Shown piece after piece: positions 7,965 through 17,073 of a DNA stretch of 64,000 bases (position 1 is its first letter; every line of letters starts with the position of its first letter). Source of the DNA: Phaeobacter italicus. Its GTDB lineage: Bacteria > Pseudomonadota > Alphaproteobacteria > Rhodobacterales > Rhodobacteraceae. The translations under genes were made by a program, and so were the position numbers. The notes below the pieces were generated by a model. That model made no database searches. It saw nothing but the letters and a program-made list of their open reading frames with translations, and was not told the origin of the DNA. The stretch is from NCBI RefSeq assembly GCF_001258055.1, contig NZ_CVRM01000035.1, positions 86,660-150,659 on the forward strand, given 5' to 3'.

Positions 7965-8987
7965 GTGCATCTATCCGTTGTTGTACCCTGCTATAACGAA
8001 GAAGAGTCCATCCCTCTTTTGGTGGACCGTTTGGTGCAGGCCATCGAACCCTGGAAAGAGCGGGCTGAGATCATTCTGGTGGATGATGGCTCCAGCGACG
8101 AGACCTGGGCCGCGATGGAAGCCGCGCACAAGCGTCATCCGGTGGTGCGTGGCATTCGCCTGTCAGCCAACCGTGGCCATCAGATTGCTCTGACCGCGGG
8201 GCTGGAGGCCGCAACAGGCGCGCGTATCTTCATGCTGGACGCCGACCTGCAGGATCCGCCGGAAATTCTGCCTGACATGATGATGATGATGGATCGCGGC
8301 TATGACGTGGTTTATGGCCGCCGTGCCGAACGCCAGGGCGAAACCCGGTTCAAGAAAGCGACCGCTTTCCTGTTCTACCGGACGCTCAATGCGCTGTCTG
8401 ACGTTGATATTCCCAAGGATACGGGCGATTTCCGCCTCGTGAGCCGCAGATCGCTGGATGCCGTTTTGCAGATGCCAGAGCGGGCGCGGTTTATTCGGGG
8501 CATGTTTGCCTGGGCGGGGTTCCATCAGATCGGTCTGGAATACGTCCGAGAGGCCCGCGTCGCGGGAGAGACGAAATATCCGCTGAAGGCCATGCTGCGC
8601 TTTGCAACAGATGCCCTGACCGGCTTTTCCACCAAACCGCTGAAAATTGCCACGCGGCTGTCCTTTGTCAGCCTGTTGGTGACGGTTTTCATGGCGATCT
8701 ATGTGTTCGGCTCGCTGATCCTGTTCAACACGGTTGCAGGTTGGGCTTCGGTTCTGTTGGCGATTTCCTTCTTCTCGGCGATCCAGCTGCTCACTCTCGG
8801 TATTCTGGGGGAGTATGTGGGCCGTCTCTACATGGAGAGCAAACAACGCCCGCTGTATTTCCAGTCGCAGGAAACCGGCCAGCCAATGGCGCATCCGGTG
8901 GATTTCGGCCCTGAGGCGCGCGACAGCGGTCGCAGCGCCACACAAAGCGCGGCTCGCACTGCGGCGGAGCAAAAGGAAGCCTCATGA
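7965..8987 (+). CDS. GtrB-like polyprenyl-phosphate glycosyltransferase (GT2)
   Basis: 340 residues. GT2 domain at residues 1-230: LSVVVPCYNEEESIP, IILVDDGSSDET, and DADLQDPPE with the metal-binding DxD equivalent. Two transmembrane helices (about 235-260 and 270-290) are followed by ILGEYVGRLYMESKQRP, the signature end of GtrB/DPM1-like enzymes that load a sugar onto undecaprenyl phosphate at the inner membrane. A 40-residue Ala/Ser/Arg-rich tail is unusual but not unique. The start is GTG at 7965 with GGGGTGAGAAG just upstream. The stop overlaps the GtrA-like gene by 4 bp. Confidence 0.88.
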   Translation: MHLSVVVPCYNEEESIPLLVDRLVQAIEPWKERAEIILVDDGSSDETWAAMEAAHKRHPVVRGIRLSANRGHQIALTAGLEAATGARIFMLDADLQDPPEILPDMMMMMDRGYDVVYGRRAERQGETRFKKATAFLFYRTLNALSDVDIPKDTGDFRLVSRRSLDAVLQMPERARFIRGMFAWAGFHQIGLEYVREARVAGETKYPLKAMLRFATDALTGFSTKPLKIATRLSFVSLLVTVFMAIYVFGSLILFNTVAGWASVLLAISFFSAIQLLTLGILGEYVGRLYMESKQRPLYFQSQETGQPMAHPVDFGPEARDSGRSATQSAARTAAEQKEAS

Positions 8988-9385
8988 TCCGCGCCTTGCT
9001 GGATAAAGACCCGGCGCATCTGATCCGCTTTGCCATCGTCGGTGTTACGGTCGCGGCGCTGTATGTGATGCTTTATGTCGGGTTTCTGTCGCTGGGGCTG
9101 GCGATCTGGGCTGCCAATGCGCTCGCCTTCGGGATTGCGGTGCTGGTCCAGTATGTCGGCCAGACCGCCTGGACCTTTCGCCAGCAGTTGGCGGAACCCG
9201 GTCAGGCCCTGCGCTTTTGCATCACCATCGGCCTTGGCTTTGTGACCTCGGCCATTCTGACCGGTCTTGTCGGGCCGGCGCTGGACTGGCCTTCGTGGTT
9301 GGCAGCCGGGATCGCAGCGGTCTTGTTGCCGGTTCAGAATTACCTCTTCTTCCGACTTTGGGTTTACGCCGGCGTCGGCGCGTAA
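8984..9385 (+). CDS. GtrA-family membrane protein (putative lipid-linked sugar flippase)
   Basis: 133 residues with four predicted transmembrane helices and the family pattern of an N-terminal FAIVGVTVAALYVMLYV helix and a C-terminal NYLFFRLWVY. GtrA-type proteins are thought to flip undecaprenyl-phosphate-glucose made by GtrB to the periplasmic face. It sits between the gtrB-like gene (ATGA overlap) and a methyltransferase, with the GtrII-like transferase downstream, which completes the three-part glucosylation module. Confidence 0.85.
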   Translation: MIRALLDKDPAHLIRFAIVGVTVAALYVMLYVGFLSLGLAIWAANALAFGIAVLVQYVGQTAWTFRQQLAEPGQALRFCITIGLGFVTSAILTGLVGPALDWPSWLAAGIAAVLLPVQNYLFFRLWVYAGVGA

Positions 9386-9402
9386 AACAGGAGCAGACAG
9401 TC

Positions 9403-10185
9403 ATGTCGCATGTTTATTCGAACGAGTTCTACGACTACATCGATACCGGAGCGCGCAGCTCGGCGCAGGCGCTGATTGCGGCTGTGCAGCCTTGGCTGGC
9501 AGCGCAAAGCGTTCTTGATCTGGGCAGTGGACGTGGGGTCTGGCTGAGCGAGTGGGCCAAGGCTGGTGTTGAGGATGTTGCGGGTGTGGATGGCGATTAT
9601 GTCGATCGCAGCCGCCTTGCCATTCCTGCGGCGCAGTTTCATGCCGCAGATCTGACACAGGATTTCGATCTTGGCCGCCGATTTGACCTGGCCCAAAGTC
9701 TGGAAGTGGGGGAGCATCTGCCAAACGCCGCGTCGGCGAAGCTGGTTGATGGTCTGACCCGCCACGCCGACCGCGTGCTGTTTTCCGCCGCGGTTCCGGG
9801 GCAGGGCGGCGAGTTCCACATCAACGAGCAGCCCCTTTCGTTCTGGCAAGAGTTGTTTGAAGCGCGCGGCTATACTGCGTTTGACTGTGTGCGCCCGGCA
9901 TTGAAATCGGCCGATGGCGTGGAACCCTGGTATCGCTACAACACGGTTTTGTACGTCAACGAAGCGGGGCGCAAAGGCCTGCCGCAGGCGGTGCTTGAGA
10001 CAGAAGTGCCGACAGGGCAAAAAGTGCCGCTGGCAGGCAGCTTTGGCTGGCGCTTGCGTCGCGGGGTTGTGTCGCTGATGCCACGCCCGATGGTGACCAA
10101 GATTGCCCAGGCGCGTGCGGCGGTCATTGCCCGGCAGGCCCGTGCAGCTGGCACGGCCCCCGGCGTTCATCGCGTGAAGTCATGA
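9403..10185 (+). CDS. Class I SAM-dependent methyltransferase in the glycan operon
   Basis: 260 residues. Motif I is LDLGSGRGVWLSEWAKAG (about residues 40-55) with an acidic end to strand 2 (VDGDYVD). DLAQSLEVGEHLP matches motif II/III of small-molecule or sugar methyltransferases. ATG at 9403 has AGGAG upstream; the gene is 17 bp after the GtrA-like stop and overlaps the next gene by 4 bp. The position inside a gtr-type operon suggests methylation of a surface glycan or its lipid-linked precursor, but the acceptor is inference. Confidence 0.75.
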   Translation: MSHVYSNEFYDYIDTGARSSAQALIAAVQPWLAAQSVLDLGSGRGVWLSEWAKAGVEDVAGVDGDYVDRSRLAIPAAQFHAADLTQDFDLGRRFDLAQSLEVGEHLPNAASAKLVDGLTRHADRVLFSAAVPGQGGEFHINEQPLSFWQELFEARGYTAFDCVRPALKSADGVEPWYRYNTVLYVNEAGRKGLPQAVLETEVPTGQKVPLAGSFGWRLRRGVVSLMPRPMVTKIAQARAAVIARQARAAGTAPGVHRVKS

Positions 10186-11651
10186 CCTATATTGCTGACG
10201 CATCCGGGCTGGGTGGTCGCGCGGTTTCGGGAACGTCCCGGCACCTGTGGGCGACTATTCTGGTGGCCTATGTGGGGTTGCTGGTTGCGGCAGCATTTCA
10301 GCTGCCCGATCCGCTGATCCGTCACGACGACTATCCGGCGCTGTTTGGTGATGCAGAGATCTACTATATCAAGACCCTGACCGAAGGGCGCTGGGTGAAT
10401 TACCTGTGGCACATGCGTGATGTGCTTTTGCCGAGCTGGGCCAATTACCTGATCTACAACGGGCTTTGGGCGATTGTGCTGGGTTGTTTGGCCCATAACG
10501 CCTTGGGCGCGCGGGAAGAGTTGTGGCGCAAGGGCGCTGTTGCCCTGATCGCGGGCCTGTCGGCGCCGTCGCTGTTGATCTCTTGGTGGTTCAACACGCT
10601 CATTCCCGGCATGGCAATTGTCGCCACCTTTGCCTTGGCCAGCACGGTCCTGTCGGCCAGAACATGCCGCTGGTTGCTGGTGCCTTTTGTGCCGCTGGCG
10701 CTGATGGCCTATACGACGTTTCCGTTTTTTCTGTTGGCGTTCTGTCTGACGCGGGCGGATGTGCGGCGTTCGGCCAAGGATCTCGCGCTGACGCTTGGGG
10801 TGTTCATCCTGTCCTTCGCGCTGGCGATGGGGTCGATTTATACACTGAACTATCTGTTCCACGGCATCTTTGGCGTGCCGATGGCAGAGTGGCGGAACCC
10901 CAACCCGGCCCATGATCTGGCATCGGCCCTTGAGAACCTGGGCATCATTGGGACATTCCTGTCGTCTTCTGCCTCGCTTGTCTCCTTTCATTTCCTGCCG
11001 TTGACGGTGTTCCAGCTGGGGGTGTTTACCTGGGCCATTTGGCTGGTTGGCAAGGCGGATCCCTGGCGGGCGATCTATCCGCTGGCAGGCATTGCCCTGG
11101 GGATGGGGTTGATTTTTGTGCAGACGATCAAGACCGGCATTATCCTGCCGCCGCGGGTGTCGGGGTTTGTGTGGCTCTACTATGCGGTGCTGTTGGGGCT
11201 GTTTTCCCAACAGATGGCGCTGCGTGGGGGCGGCTGGGACAGGCTTGGGCGCAATCTTCTGGCGTTTTTCGCGCTGATCTATGTGGCTTTCAGCCTGTTG
11301 CAGCATCGCGACGTGACGGCCTGGCAGGGCGACAGCCGCGCAATGGCGGCGCAGATCAGCCCGGCTCCGGGGCCGATTTATGTTACAGGCACCTATCTGT
11401 CATTGCCCTCGGGTGAGGCGTCGGGTCTGCAGCATGATCTGGCGGTGGCCTTTCGCCTGACGCAGCTGACCGGGCGGGATGTGGTGATGTGCGCGATTGA
11501 GCCTGCGGCCTGCGCGCATCTGCCCGAAGAGGTGCAGGCCGGCGCCGAGGGGGCGGACTATGAGGTCCGCAACATGGAGGGGGCAAGCGTGGTGATGCTG
11601 TCTGCGACCCCCATTCGTGAGCCGGCCGAAAACATGCCGCATGGCGGCTGA
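10182..11651 (+). CDS. GtrII/GtrC-like integral membrane glucosyltransferase
   Basis: 489 residues, about ten transmembrane helices. The first periplasmic loop contains RHDDYPALFGDAEIYYIKTLTEGRW, matching the conserved DD/aromatic loop of GtrII-type glucosyltransferase-domain proteins, with further conserved WF at ISWWFNTLIPG. These enzymes transfer glucose from the polyprenyl carrier to O-antigen or another surface polymer in the periplasm. The C-terminal about 110 residues are soluble. It ends the operon just before a strong terminator. The exact sugar is not readable from sequence. Confidence 0.78.
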   Translation: MTYIADASGLGGRAVSGTSRHLWATILVAYVGLLVAAAFQLPDPLIRHDDYPALFGDAEIYYIKTLTEGRWVNYLWHMRDVLLPSWANYLIYNGLWAIVLGCLAHNALGAREELWRKGAVALIAGLSAPSLLISWWFNTLIPGMAIVATFALASTVLSARTCRWLLVPFVPLALMAYTTFPFFLLAFCLTRADVRRSAKDLALTLGVFILSFALAMGSIYTLNYLFHGIFGVPMAEWRNPNPAHDLASALENLGIIGTFLSSSASLVSFHFLPLTVFQLGVFTWAIWLVGKADPWRAIYPLAGIALGMGLIFVQTIKTGIILPPRVSGFVWLYYAVLLGLFSQQMALRGGGWDRLGRNLLAFFALIYVAFSLLQHRDVTAWQGDSRAMAAQISPAPGPIYVTGTYLSLPSGEASGLQHDLAVAFRLTQLTGRDVVMCAIEPAACAHLPEEVQAGAEGADYEVRNMEGASVVMLSATPIREPAENMPHGG

Positions 11652-11673
11652 CCTGCCTGATCGGGGAAAACAG

Positions 11674-11699
11674 AAACGGGGGCCGACTGGCCCCCGTTT
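11674..11699. terminator. Bidirectional terminator, 11-bp stem
   Basis: AAACGGGGGCC at 11674-11684, loop GACT, GGCCCCCGTTT at 11689-11699, followed by T. A runs on one side and T runs on the other let it work on both strands. It separates the convergent glycan operon and nadC. Confidence 0.9.
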
Positions 11700-11724
11700 T
11701 CATGTCAGGTTCTGAAGGCGCGGC

Positions 11725-12579
11725 TCAGAAGTCGAGGCCGAGGTCCAGGGTCTGGGCCGAATGGGTCAGCGCGCCCGAAGAGATATAGTCCACTCCCGTG
11801 GCTGAGACTTCGGCAATGCGTTCCTTGCGCATGTTGCCGGAGGCTTCGGTCACCAGCTGGCCTTTTGCCATGGAGACCGCCTTGGCGAGGGTTGATGTGT
11901 CCATATTGTCCAGCAGAACCACATCCGCGCCACCCGTTGCCAGAACCTCTTCGAGCTGAGCAAGGGTGTCGACCTCGATTTCGATCTTCATCATGTGGCT
12001 GACGTTGGCCTTGGCGGCCTTGAGAACCGCGGCGACACCGCCGGCGGCGGCAATGTGGTTGTCCTTGATCAGGATGGCGTCCGACAGCCCGTAACGGTGG
12101 TTGTAGCCGCCGCCATGCAAGACGGCCTGTTTTTCGACCATGCGCAGCCCCGGCGTGGTCTTGCGGGTGCAGGTGATGCGGGTCTGGGTGCCTTTGGTTT
12201 CGGCGACAAAGCTGTTGGTGAGGCTGGCGATGCCGGACAGACGCCCAGCAAAGTTCAGAGCCACACGTTCACCGGACAGGATTGATGCGGCAGATCCTGA
12301 AATGGTCATCAATGTCTGTCCCGGCGTGCAGGGGCTGCCATCCGGGACCAGCGTTTCGATCCGCAGAGCAGGATCCACCAGATGAAAGGCGATCCGGGCG
12401 ATCTGCATCCCCGAGACGACGCCTGCGTCGCGGGCGTTCAGGCGGGCTTCATAGGTGGTGGCGGCAGGGATCACTGCGCGGGTGGTGACATCTCCGCTCT
12501 GGCCGAGGTCTTCGAGCAAGGCTGCGCGGACCAGCGGTTCGACAATCAGATCGGGAAGGGTGGCAAAGGACGGGGTCAT
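11725..12579 (-). CDS. nadC: Nicotinate-nucleotide pyrophosphorylase (carboxylating)
   Basis: 284 residues. Converts quinolinate and PRPP to nicotinate mononucleotide, the last step of de novo NAD synthesis. Visible family motifs: ALLEDLGQSGDVTTRAV at the N-terminus, ALNFAGRLSGIASLTN, TRITCTRKTTPGLRMVEKQAV with the PRPP/quinolinate-binding basic residues, GGGYNHRYGLSDAILIKDNH, and VLLDNMD near the C-terminus. Length is normal. It is the last gene of nadA-nadB-nadC and overlaps nadB by 4 bp. Confidence 0.96.
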   Translation of the reverse strand: MTPSFATLPDLIVEPLVRAALLEDLGQSGDVTTRAVIPAATTYEARLNARDAGVVSGMQIARIAFHLVDPALRIETLVPDGSPCTPGQTLMTISGSAASILSGERVALNFAGRLSGIASLTNSFVAETKGTQTRITCTRKTTPGLRMVEKQAVLHGGGYNHRYGLSDAILIKDNHIAAAGGVAAVLKAAKANVSHMMKIEIEVDTLAQLEEVLATGGADVVLLDNMDTSTLAKAVSMAKGQLVTEASGNMRKERIAEVSATGVDYISSGALTHSAQTLDLGLDF

Positions 12580-14252
12580 GTCAGATCCTGTGCGGCGGCG
12601 GCGCGGATGGCGCGGGCCTCGGTGAGGGTAATTCGGGTGCGGTGGGCGAGATCCGGGTCCGCGGCGGGAAAGTCATCGCGAAAATGGCCACCCCGGCTCT
12701 CGCGGCGGGCGAGGGCGGCGGCAGCAATCAGGGTGGCGGTGGCGCACATATTGGCAAAACTCTCGTCGTCACCGTAGTGCGCCAGCAGGGTCTCGATTGT
12801 GGCGAGCGCGGTTTTCAGCCCGGCCTCGTCGCGGCGCACACCCACATGAGCGGTCATCGTCTCGCGCAGCTCTGCAATTGCACTGGCGGGGGCGGCAGGT
12901 GTCGTGGCGGGCGCAAAGGTCAGATGCAGTTCGGGTGGCGCCTGATCGCTATCCTCGGGTGCCGGGCCAAGGGTGGCGGCGATATCCTGGGCCGCCGTGC
13001 GGGCATAGACCAGCGCCTCCAGCAGCCCGTTGGACGCAAGCCGATTGGCGCCGTGTAGCCCGGTCGAGGAGGCTTCGCCGCAGACCCAGAGACGCTCCAG
13101 ACTGGCGCGGCCTTGCAGGTCGGTGTCGATGCCGCCCATGTGATAGTGGGCTGCCACTGCGACGGGGATCGGCTCTGTCACGGGATCAATGCCTGCGCGG
13201 GCGCAGGTCTCGGCAACGGTGGGAAAGCGGCTCAGAACCTCAGCGCCCAAGGCTGCGCGCGTGTCGAGCATGGGCCGACGTCCGGCCTGTGTTTCGGCAA
13301 AGATCGCCCGGGCAACGATGTCGCGGGGGGCGAGCTCTGCGTCGGGGTGGGCGGCCAGCATGAAACGGTCGCCTTCGGCGTTGATGAGCGTCGCACCATC
13401 GCCGCGCAGGGCCTCGGTTGCGAGGGGGGCGGGGTCTTCGCCAATGTCAAAGGCCGTTGGATGGAACTGCACAAACTCAGGATCTGCGATCTGCGCACCT
13501 GCACGGGCGGCAAAGCCGATGACCTGGCCGCGGATGCGGGGGGGATTGGTGGTATGGGCAAACAGCCCACCAGATCCGCCGCCAGCCAGCAGGATCGCAG
13601 GGGCGCGGATCAGAAGCGGCGCAGAGGTGCCGGTGGCGTCGCTGACCCAGACACCGGTCACGCTATCGCCGACGCATTCCAGACGAACCGCCTGCGTGCC
13701 TTCCTGCACCTGTACCGACGGTGTGGCGCGGACGGCAGCGATCAGTGTTTCCATGATTTGCTTGCCGGCCTGATCGCCCTTGACCCGAACAACCCGCGCC
13801 ATCGAATGGGCGGCTTCGCGGCTCATGACAAATCCGCCGTCCGGGGTGCGATCGAATGGGGTGCCAAGATCGGTGAGGTCGAGGATATGGTCGCGTGCAA
13901 CCTGCGTGACCATGGCAGCAACGGCCGCATCGACGGTGCCAGCCCCTGCGCGCACGGTGTCGCTGGCATGGGCTGCAGGGCTGTCCGCCTGGTCCATCGC
14001 GGCGGCAACACCGCCCTGCGCCCAAGCCGAACTCGCCCCATCGCCGAGCGTTTCCGGAGAGATCATCAGCACGGGGCGCGGCGCCAGTTCAAGAGCCGCA
14101 TAAAGCGCAGCCATGCCGGCCCCGACAATGATGATGCGGCTGGTATCGCAGGTTGCGGTGCCTTCGGTCAGGGCCTGCACATCAACATGTTCAGAGGCCG
14201 GGGCCTCCGTCACGGGGGTGCCAGTCGTGCCCTGTGCGCCGGGGCGGTCCAA
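12576..14252 (-). CDS. nadB: L-aspartate oxidase
   Basis: Up to 558 residues. FAD-dependent oxidation of L-aspartate to iminoaspartate. The dinucleotide motif is IIIVGAGMAALYAALELA; SSAWAQGGVAAA and the HFHP-type core appear as QFHPTAFDI; YHMGGIDTDLQGR and SSTGLHGANRLASNGLLEALVYA are the C-terminal FAD-binding signatures. The open frame starts at a TTG (14252), giving about 40 unusual residues rich in Thr, Glu and Ala before the Rossmann motif; an internal GTG may be the true start. It lies between nadA and nadC in one operon. Confidence 0.94.
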   Translation of the reverse strand: MDRPGAQGTTGTPVTEAPASEHVDVQALTEGTATCDTSRIIIVGAGMAALYAALELAPRPVLMISPETLGDGASSAWAQGGVAAAMDQADSPAAHASDTVRAGAGTVDAAVAAMVTQVARDHILDLTDLGTPFDRTPDGGFVMSREAAHSMARVVRVKGDQAGKQIMETLIAAVRATPSVQVQEGTQAVRLECVGDSVTGVWVSDATGTSAPLLIRAPAILLAGGGSGGLFAHTTNPPRIRGQVIGFAARAGAQIADPEFVQFHPTAFDIGEDPAPLATEALRGDGATLINAEGDRFMLAAHPDAELAPRDIVARAIFAETQAGRRPMLDTRAALGAEVLSRFPTVAETCARAGIDPVTEPIPVAVAAHYHMGGIDTDLQGRASLERLWVCGEASSTGLHGANRLASNGLLEALVYARTAAQDIAATLGPAPEDSDQAPPELHLTFAPATTPAAPASAIAELRETMTAHVGVRRDEAGLKTALATIETLLAHYGDDESFANMCATATLIAAAALARRESRGGHFRDDFPAADPDLAHRTRITLTEARAIRAAAAQDLT

Positions 14253-14255
14253 GGA

Positions 14256-15308
14256 TCAGATCCCCAGTTTCTGGCTGAGGTCGATCATCTTCTGCACCGC
14301 CACGCGGGCCCCTTCGGCGACCTCCGGGTCAACCTCTACCGCTTCGGACATGGTGTGCAGCGACCAGAGGATTTTCTCCAGCGTGATCATCTTCATGTAG
14401 GGGCACATGTTGCAGGGACCGACAAAATCGACCTCGGGCAGAGCGTCAGCGATGTTGGAGGCCATCGAACATTCGGTGATCAGCAGGGCTTTTTCCGGTT
14501 TCTCGTCGGTGACATATTTGATGATTCCGCTGGTCGAGCCAGAGAAATCCGCCTCGTTCACCACATCCGGCGGGCATTCGGGATGCGCAATGAGGCGTGT
14601 GCCGGGGTTCCACTCGCGGAAGTCGCGCAGATCCTTGGCGGTGTATTGCTCGTGTACGATGCAGGAGCCCTCCCACCAGACGATGTTCTTTTGCGGCACC
14701 TGCTGGGCGATGTTCTGCGCCAGGTACTGATCCGGGGTCATGATGATGGTGTCGCTGTCAAGCGCCGCGACGATCTGGGCCGCGTTCGAAGAGGTGCAGC
14801 AGATGTCAGAGGCCGCTTTGACCTCTGCGGTGGTGTTCACATAGGTCACCACTGGCGCACCGGGATATTTTGCCCGCATCTCTGCGATGCCTTCGGCGGT
14901 AATGGATTCGGCCAGCGAACAGCCTGCGTCCATGTCGGGGATCAGGACGATTTTGTCTGGGCTGAGGATCTTGGAGGTTTCGGCCATGAAGTGCACGCCG
15001 CATTGGACGATCACGTCAGCCTCGACCTTTGCGGCCTCGATCGCCAGCTGGAGACTGTCGCCAACCACATCCGCAACACCGTGATAGATTTCCGGCGTCA
15101 TGTAGTTGTGGGCAAGGATCACCGCGTTGCGCTTTTTCTTCAGCTCGAGGATGGCGGCCACATAGGGGGCAAACATCACCCAGTCCGCGGGGCTGACCAC
15201 GCGGTCCATGCGGCTGTAGATGTCGGACATCTCTTCTGCCAGCGCCGGATTGGGGGCAAGGTCGTAGTGGTTGGCGAGCTGATCGCGCATGGTTTGCAGA
15301 TCGAACAT
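14256..15308 (-). CDS. nadA: Quinolinate synthase
   Basis: 350 residues. Condenses iminoaspartate and dihydroxyacetone phosphate using a [4Fe-4S] cluster. The three cluster cysteines appear in QCGVHFMAETSKIL, in SDICCTSSNAAQ, and in GPCNMCPYMK. NAVILAHNYMTPEIYHGVADVVGDSL is the N-terminal substrate-binding block. GAGGAAA precedes the ATG. It is the first gene of nadABC, transcribed away from the tup operon across a 347-bp gap. Confidence 0.96.
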   Translation of the reverse strand: MFDLQTMRDQLANHYDLAPNPALAEEMSDIYSRMDRVVSPADWVMFAPYVAAILELKKKRNAVILAHNYMTPEIYHGVADVVGDSLQLAIEAAKVEADVIVQCGVHFMAETSKILSPDKIVLIPDMDAGCSLAESITAEGIAEMRAKYPGAPVVTYVNTTAEVKAASDICCTSSNAAQIVAALDSDTIIMTPDQYLAQNIAQQVPQKNIVWWEGSCIVHEQYTAKDLRDFREWNPGTRLIAHPECPPDVVNEADFSGSTSGIIKYVTDEKPEKALLITECSMASNIADALPEVDFVGPCNMCPYMKMITLEKILWSLHTMSEAVEVDPEVAEGARVAVQKMIDLSQKLGI

Positions 15309-15655
15309 GGCATTTCCTCAAAGCTGCGCCAGAGATGGCACTTTGGGGTGGTGTTCTTTCATGTTCATATTTCGCACGCAAGCAAATGCAGTGACTTAAT
15401 CCCGCTTTTCGCGGCGCGTCCTCGGGTAAATCGGCTCCAATTGGAGGCTATCGGCAACAGAAGGCCTGTGGCGTGCCCTGTCCCCTTTTGTCCGCAGATT
15501 TGCTGGTGGCGCTAACGCGCCGCGGTCAAATTGTCCTTTTTCCGGCGCAGGGCCATTTTCGGCTTCTGGGGGCTGCATTATTGTGATTTTGAGAAACGAA
15601 ACACGCAGTCAGGGAAGCGGTGCGTCCGGTCCCAAGGGAGAGTTGGCCCGCTTAC
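15309..15655. promoter_or_regulatory. Divergent intergenic region nadA / tupB
   Basis: 347 bp without a convincing gene. It must contain the promoters of nadABC (minus) and tupBCA (plus). The only local structure noted is GGCGCTAACGCGCC near 15508, a GC-rich partial dyad that shares the GCGCTAAC half-site with the pgi operator but lacks its symmetry. No ModE-like box was recognised by eye. A GTG at 15620 with AGGGAAG close upstream is an alternative tupB start. Confidence 0.4.
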
Positions 15656-16360
15656 ATGTCGGATCTTTGGGACGGATTGATGCAGGCGGCCTGGCTGCTG
15701 GTGACGCTGGATGCGGATCTGGTTGAGATCACGCTGCGCTCGCTTCGGGTGACGCTCAGCGCCCTGGCGGTGGCCTGCCTGATTGCGCTGCCGCTGGCCG
15801 CCCTTTTGGCGGTGCGCCGGTTCCGCATGCGTCGGGCAACGATTGCGGTTTTGAATGCGCTGATGGGGTTGCCGCCGGTTGTGGTGGGGTTGGTTGTCTA
15901 TGTGATGCTGTCGCGGGCTGGCCCGTTCGGGGTGCTGGGGCTGTTGTTTACACCAACGGCCATGATCATCGCGCAGGTCATCATCATCGTGCCGCTGGTC
16001 GCGTCCATCGCGCATCAGTCGCTGCGCGATTTGTGGAGCGACTATCACGATTTGCTGATTTCCCTGAATGCGACCCAGTTTCAGCGGATCTGCACCCTGC
16101 TCTGGGATGGGCGCCGCGCGCTTTTGACCGCGGCGCTGGCCGGGTTTGGCCGCGCCATCGGCGAGGTTGGCGCGATCATGATCGTGGGGGGCAACATCGA
16201 CCATGCCACACGGGTTCTGACAACGGCGATCGCGCTTGAGACCGGCAAGGGGGATTTTGCCATGGCGCTGGGGCTGGGGTTTGTGCTGATTGCGCTGGCT
16301 GTGGCGGTGAACTTGTCCATCCACTGGCTGGGCAAAACCGAGAGTGAGGGCCGGTGGTGA
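15656..16360 (+). CDS. tupB: Tungstate ABC transporter permease
   Basis: 234 residues from ATG 15656 (a GTG at 15620 would add 12). Five to six transmembrane helices typical of molybdate/tungstate permeases, with the EAA-type loop SIAHQSLRDLWSDYHDLLISLNAT and GFGRAIGEVGAIMIVGGNIDHATRVLTTAIALET near the C-terminus, which is characteristic of TupB-type permeases. The ATP-binding gene overlaps its stop, and the binding protein follows. Confidence 0.88.
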   Translation: MSDLWDGLMQAAWLLVTLDADLVEITLRSLRVTLSALAVACLIALPLAALLAVRRFRMRRATIAVLNALMGLPPVVVGLVVYVMLSRAGPFGVLGLLFTPTAMIIAQVIIIVPLVASIAHQSLRDLWSDYHDLLISLNATQFQRICTLLWDGRRALLTAALAGFGRAIGEVGAIMIVGGNIDHATRVLTTAIALETGKGDFAMALGLGFVLIALAVAVNLSIHWLGKTESEGRW

Positions 16361-17073
16361 GCGATCTGTTTCCGGTCTCGGTGCGCAATGCGTCGGTGCG
16401 CAGGCGCGGCAAGGTTCTTGTGGGCCCTGTTGATCTGCAGCTGGGTGGGCAGGGCACGTCGATCGTGATTGGTCCCAATGGCGCGGGTAAGACATCGTTG
16501 CTGAAGATGTTGCACGGGATTTTGCGTCTCGGCGGTGGGCAGATAAGCTGGGCTTGCCCGACGGAACAGGCGCAACGCCAACAGGCGTTTGTGTTTCAAA
16601 CCCCTGTGATGATGCGCCGTTCCGTGGTGGAAAACATCGCCTATCCCCTGCGGCTCAACAAGGTTGCACGCCAAGAGGCATTGGCGGAGGCGACGATCTG
16701 GGCCGAGCGGATCGGGCTGGGCGGCGATGCGCTGCAACGACCCGCGGTCCTGCTGTCGGGCGGCGAGCGGCAGAAACTGGCGCTGGCGCGCGCGCTGATC
16801 CGCAAACCACGGCTGCTTTTTCTGGATGAACCCTGTGCTTCCCTTGATGGGCGGGCCACGCGCGAGATCGAGGAGATTCTGACAGAGGTCGCGGCGTCGG
16901 GGACGCGGTTGATCATGTCGACCCACAATATGGGGCAGGCGCAACGCCTGGCCGATGAGGTTCTGTTTGTGCTGCACGGCAAGGTCGCGGAGTTTTCCCC
17001 GGCTGAGGCGTTTTTTGCAGGGCCGCAGACAGATCAGGCACGTGCATTTTTGAACGGAGATATTGTCGAATGA
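16354..17073 (+). CDS. tupC: Tungstate ABC transporter ATP-binding protein
   Basis: 239 residues. Walker A is IGPNGAGKTSLLKML, the signature is LLSGGERQKLALARALI, Walker B is LLFLDEPCASLD, and the switch is MSTHNMGQAQRLADE. It starts GTG GTG overlapping the tupB stop, so either GTG may be used. It overlaps tupA by 4 bp. It powers oxyanion import; tungstate over molybdate is inferred from the tupA and tupB relatives. Confidence 0.88.
   Translation: MVSDLFPVSVRNASVRRRGKVLVGPVDLQLGGQGTSIVIGPNGAGKTSLLKMLHGILRLGGGQISWACPTEQAQRQQAFVFQTPVMMRRSVVENIAYPLRLNKVARQEALAEATIWAERIGLGGDALQRPAVLLSGGERQKLALARALIRKPRLLFLDEPCASLDGRATREIEEILTEVAASGTRLIMSTHNMGQAQRLADEVLFVLHGKVAEFSPAEAFFAGPQTDQARAFLNGDIVE

Noticed and set aside
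13113..15515. An 800-codon open frame on the plus strand across nadB and nadA
   Set aside because: It is a mirror of the GC-rich nadB and nadA genes, which have all catalytic motifs on the minus strand; the translation is His/Gly/Arg-rich and has no domain character.
15500..15515. GGCGCTAACGCGCC before tupB as a third copy of the pgi/gap operator
   Set aside because: Only one half-site (GCGCTAAC) matches; the dyad is different.
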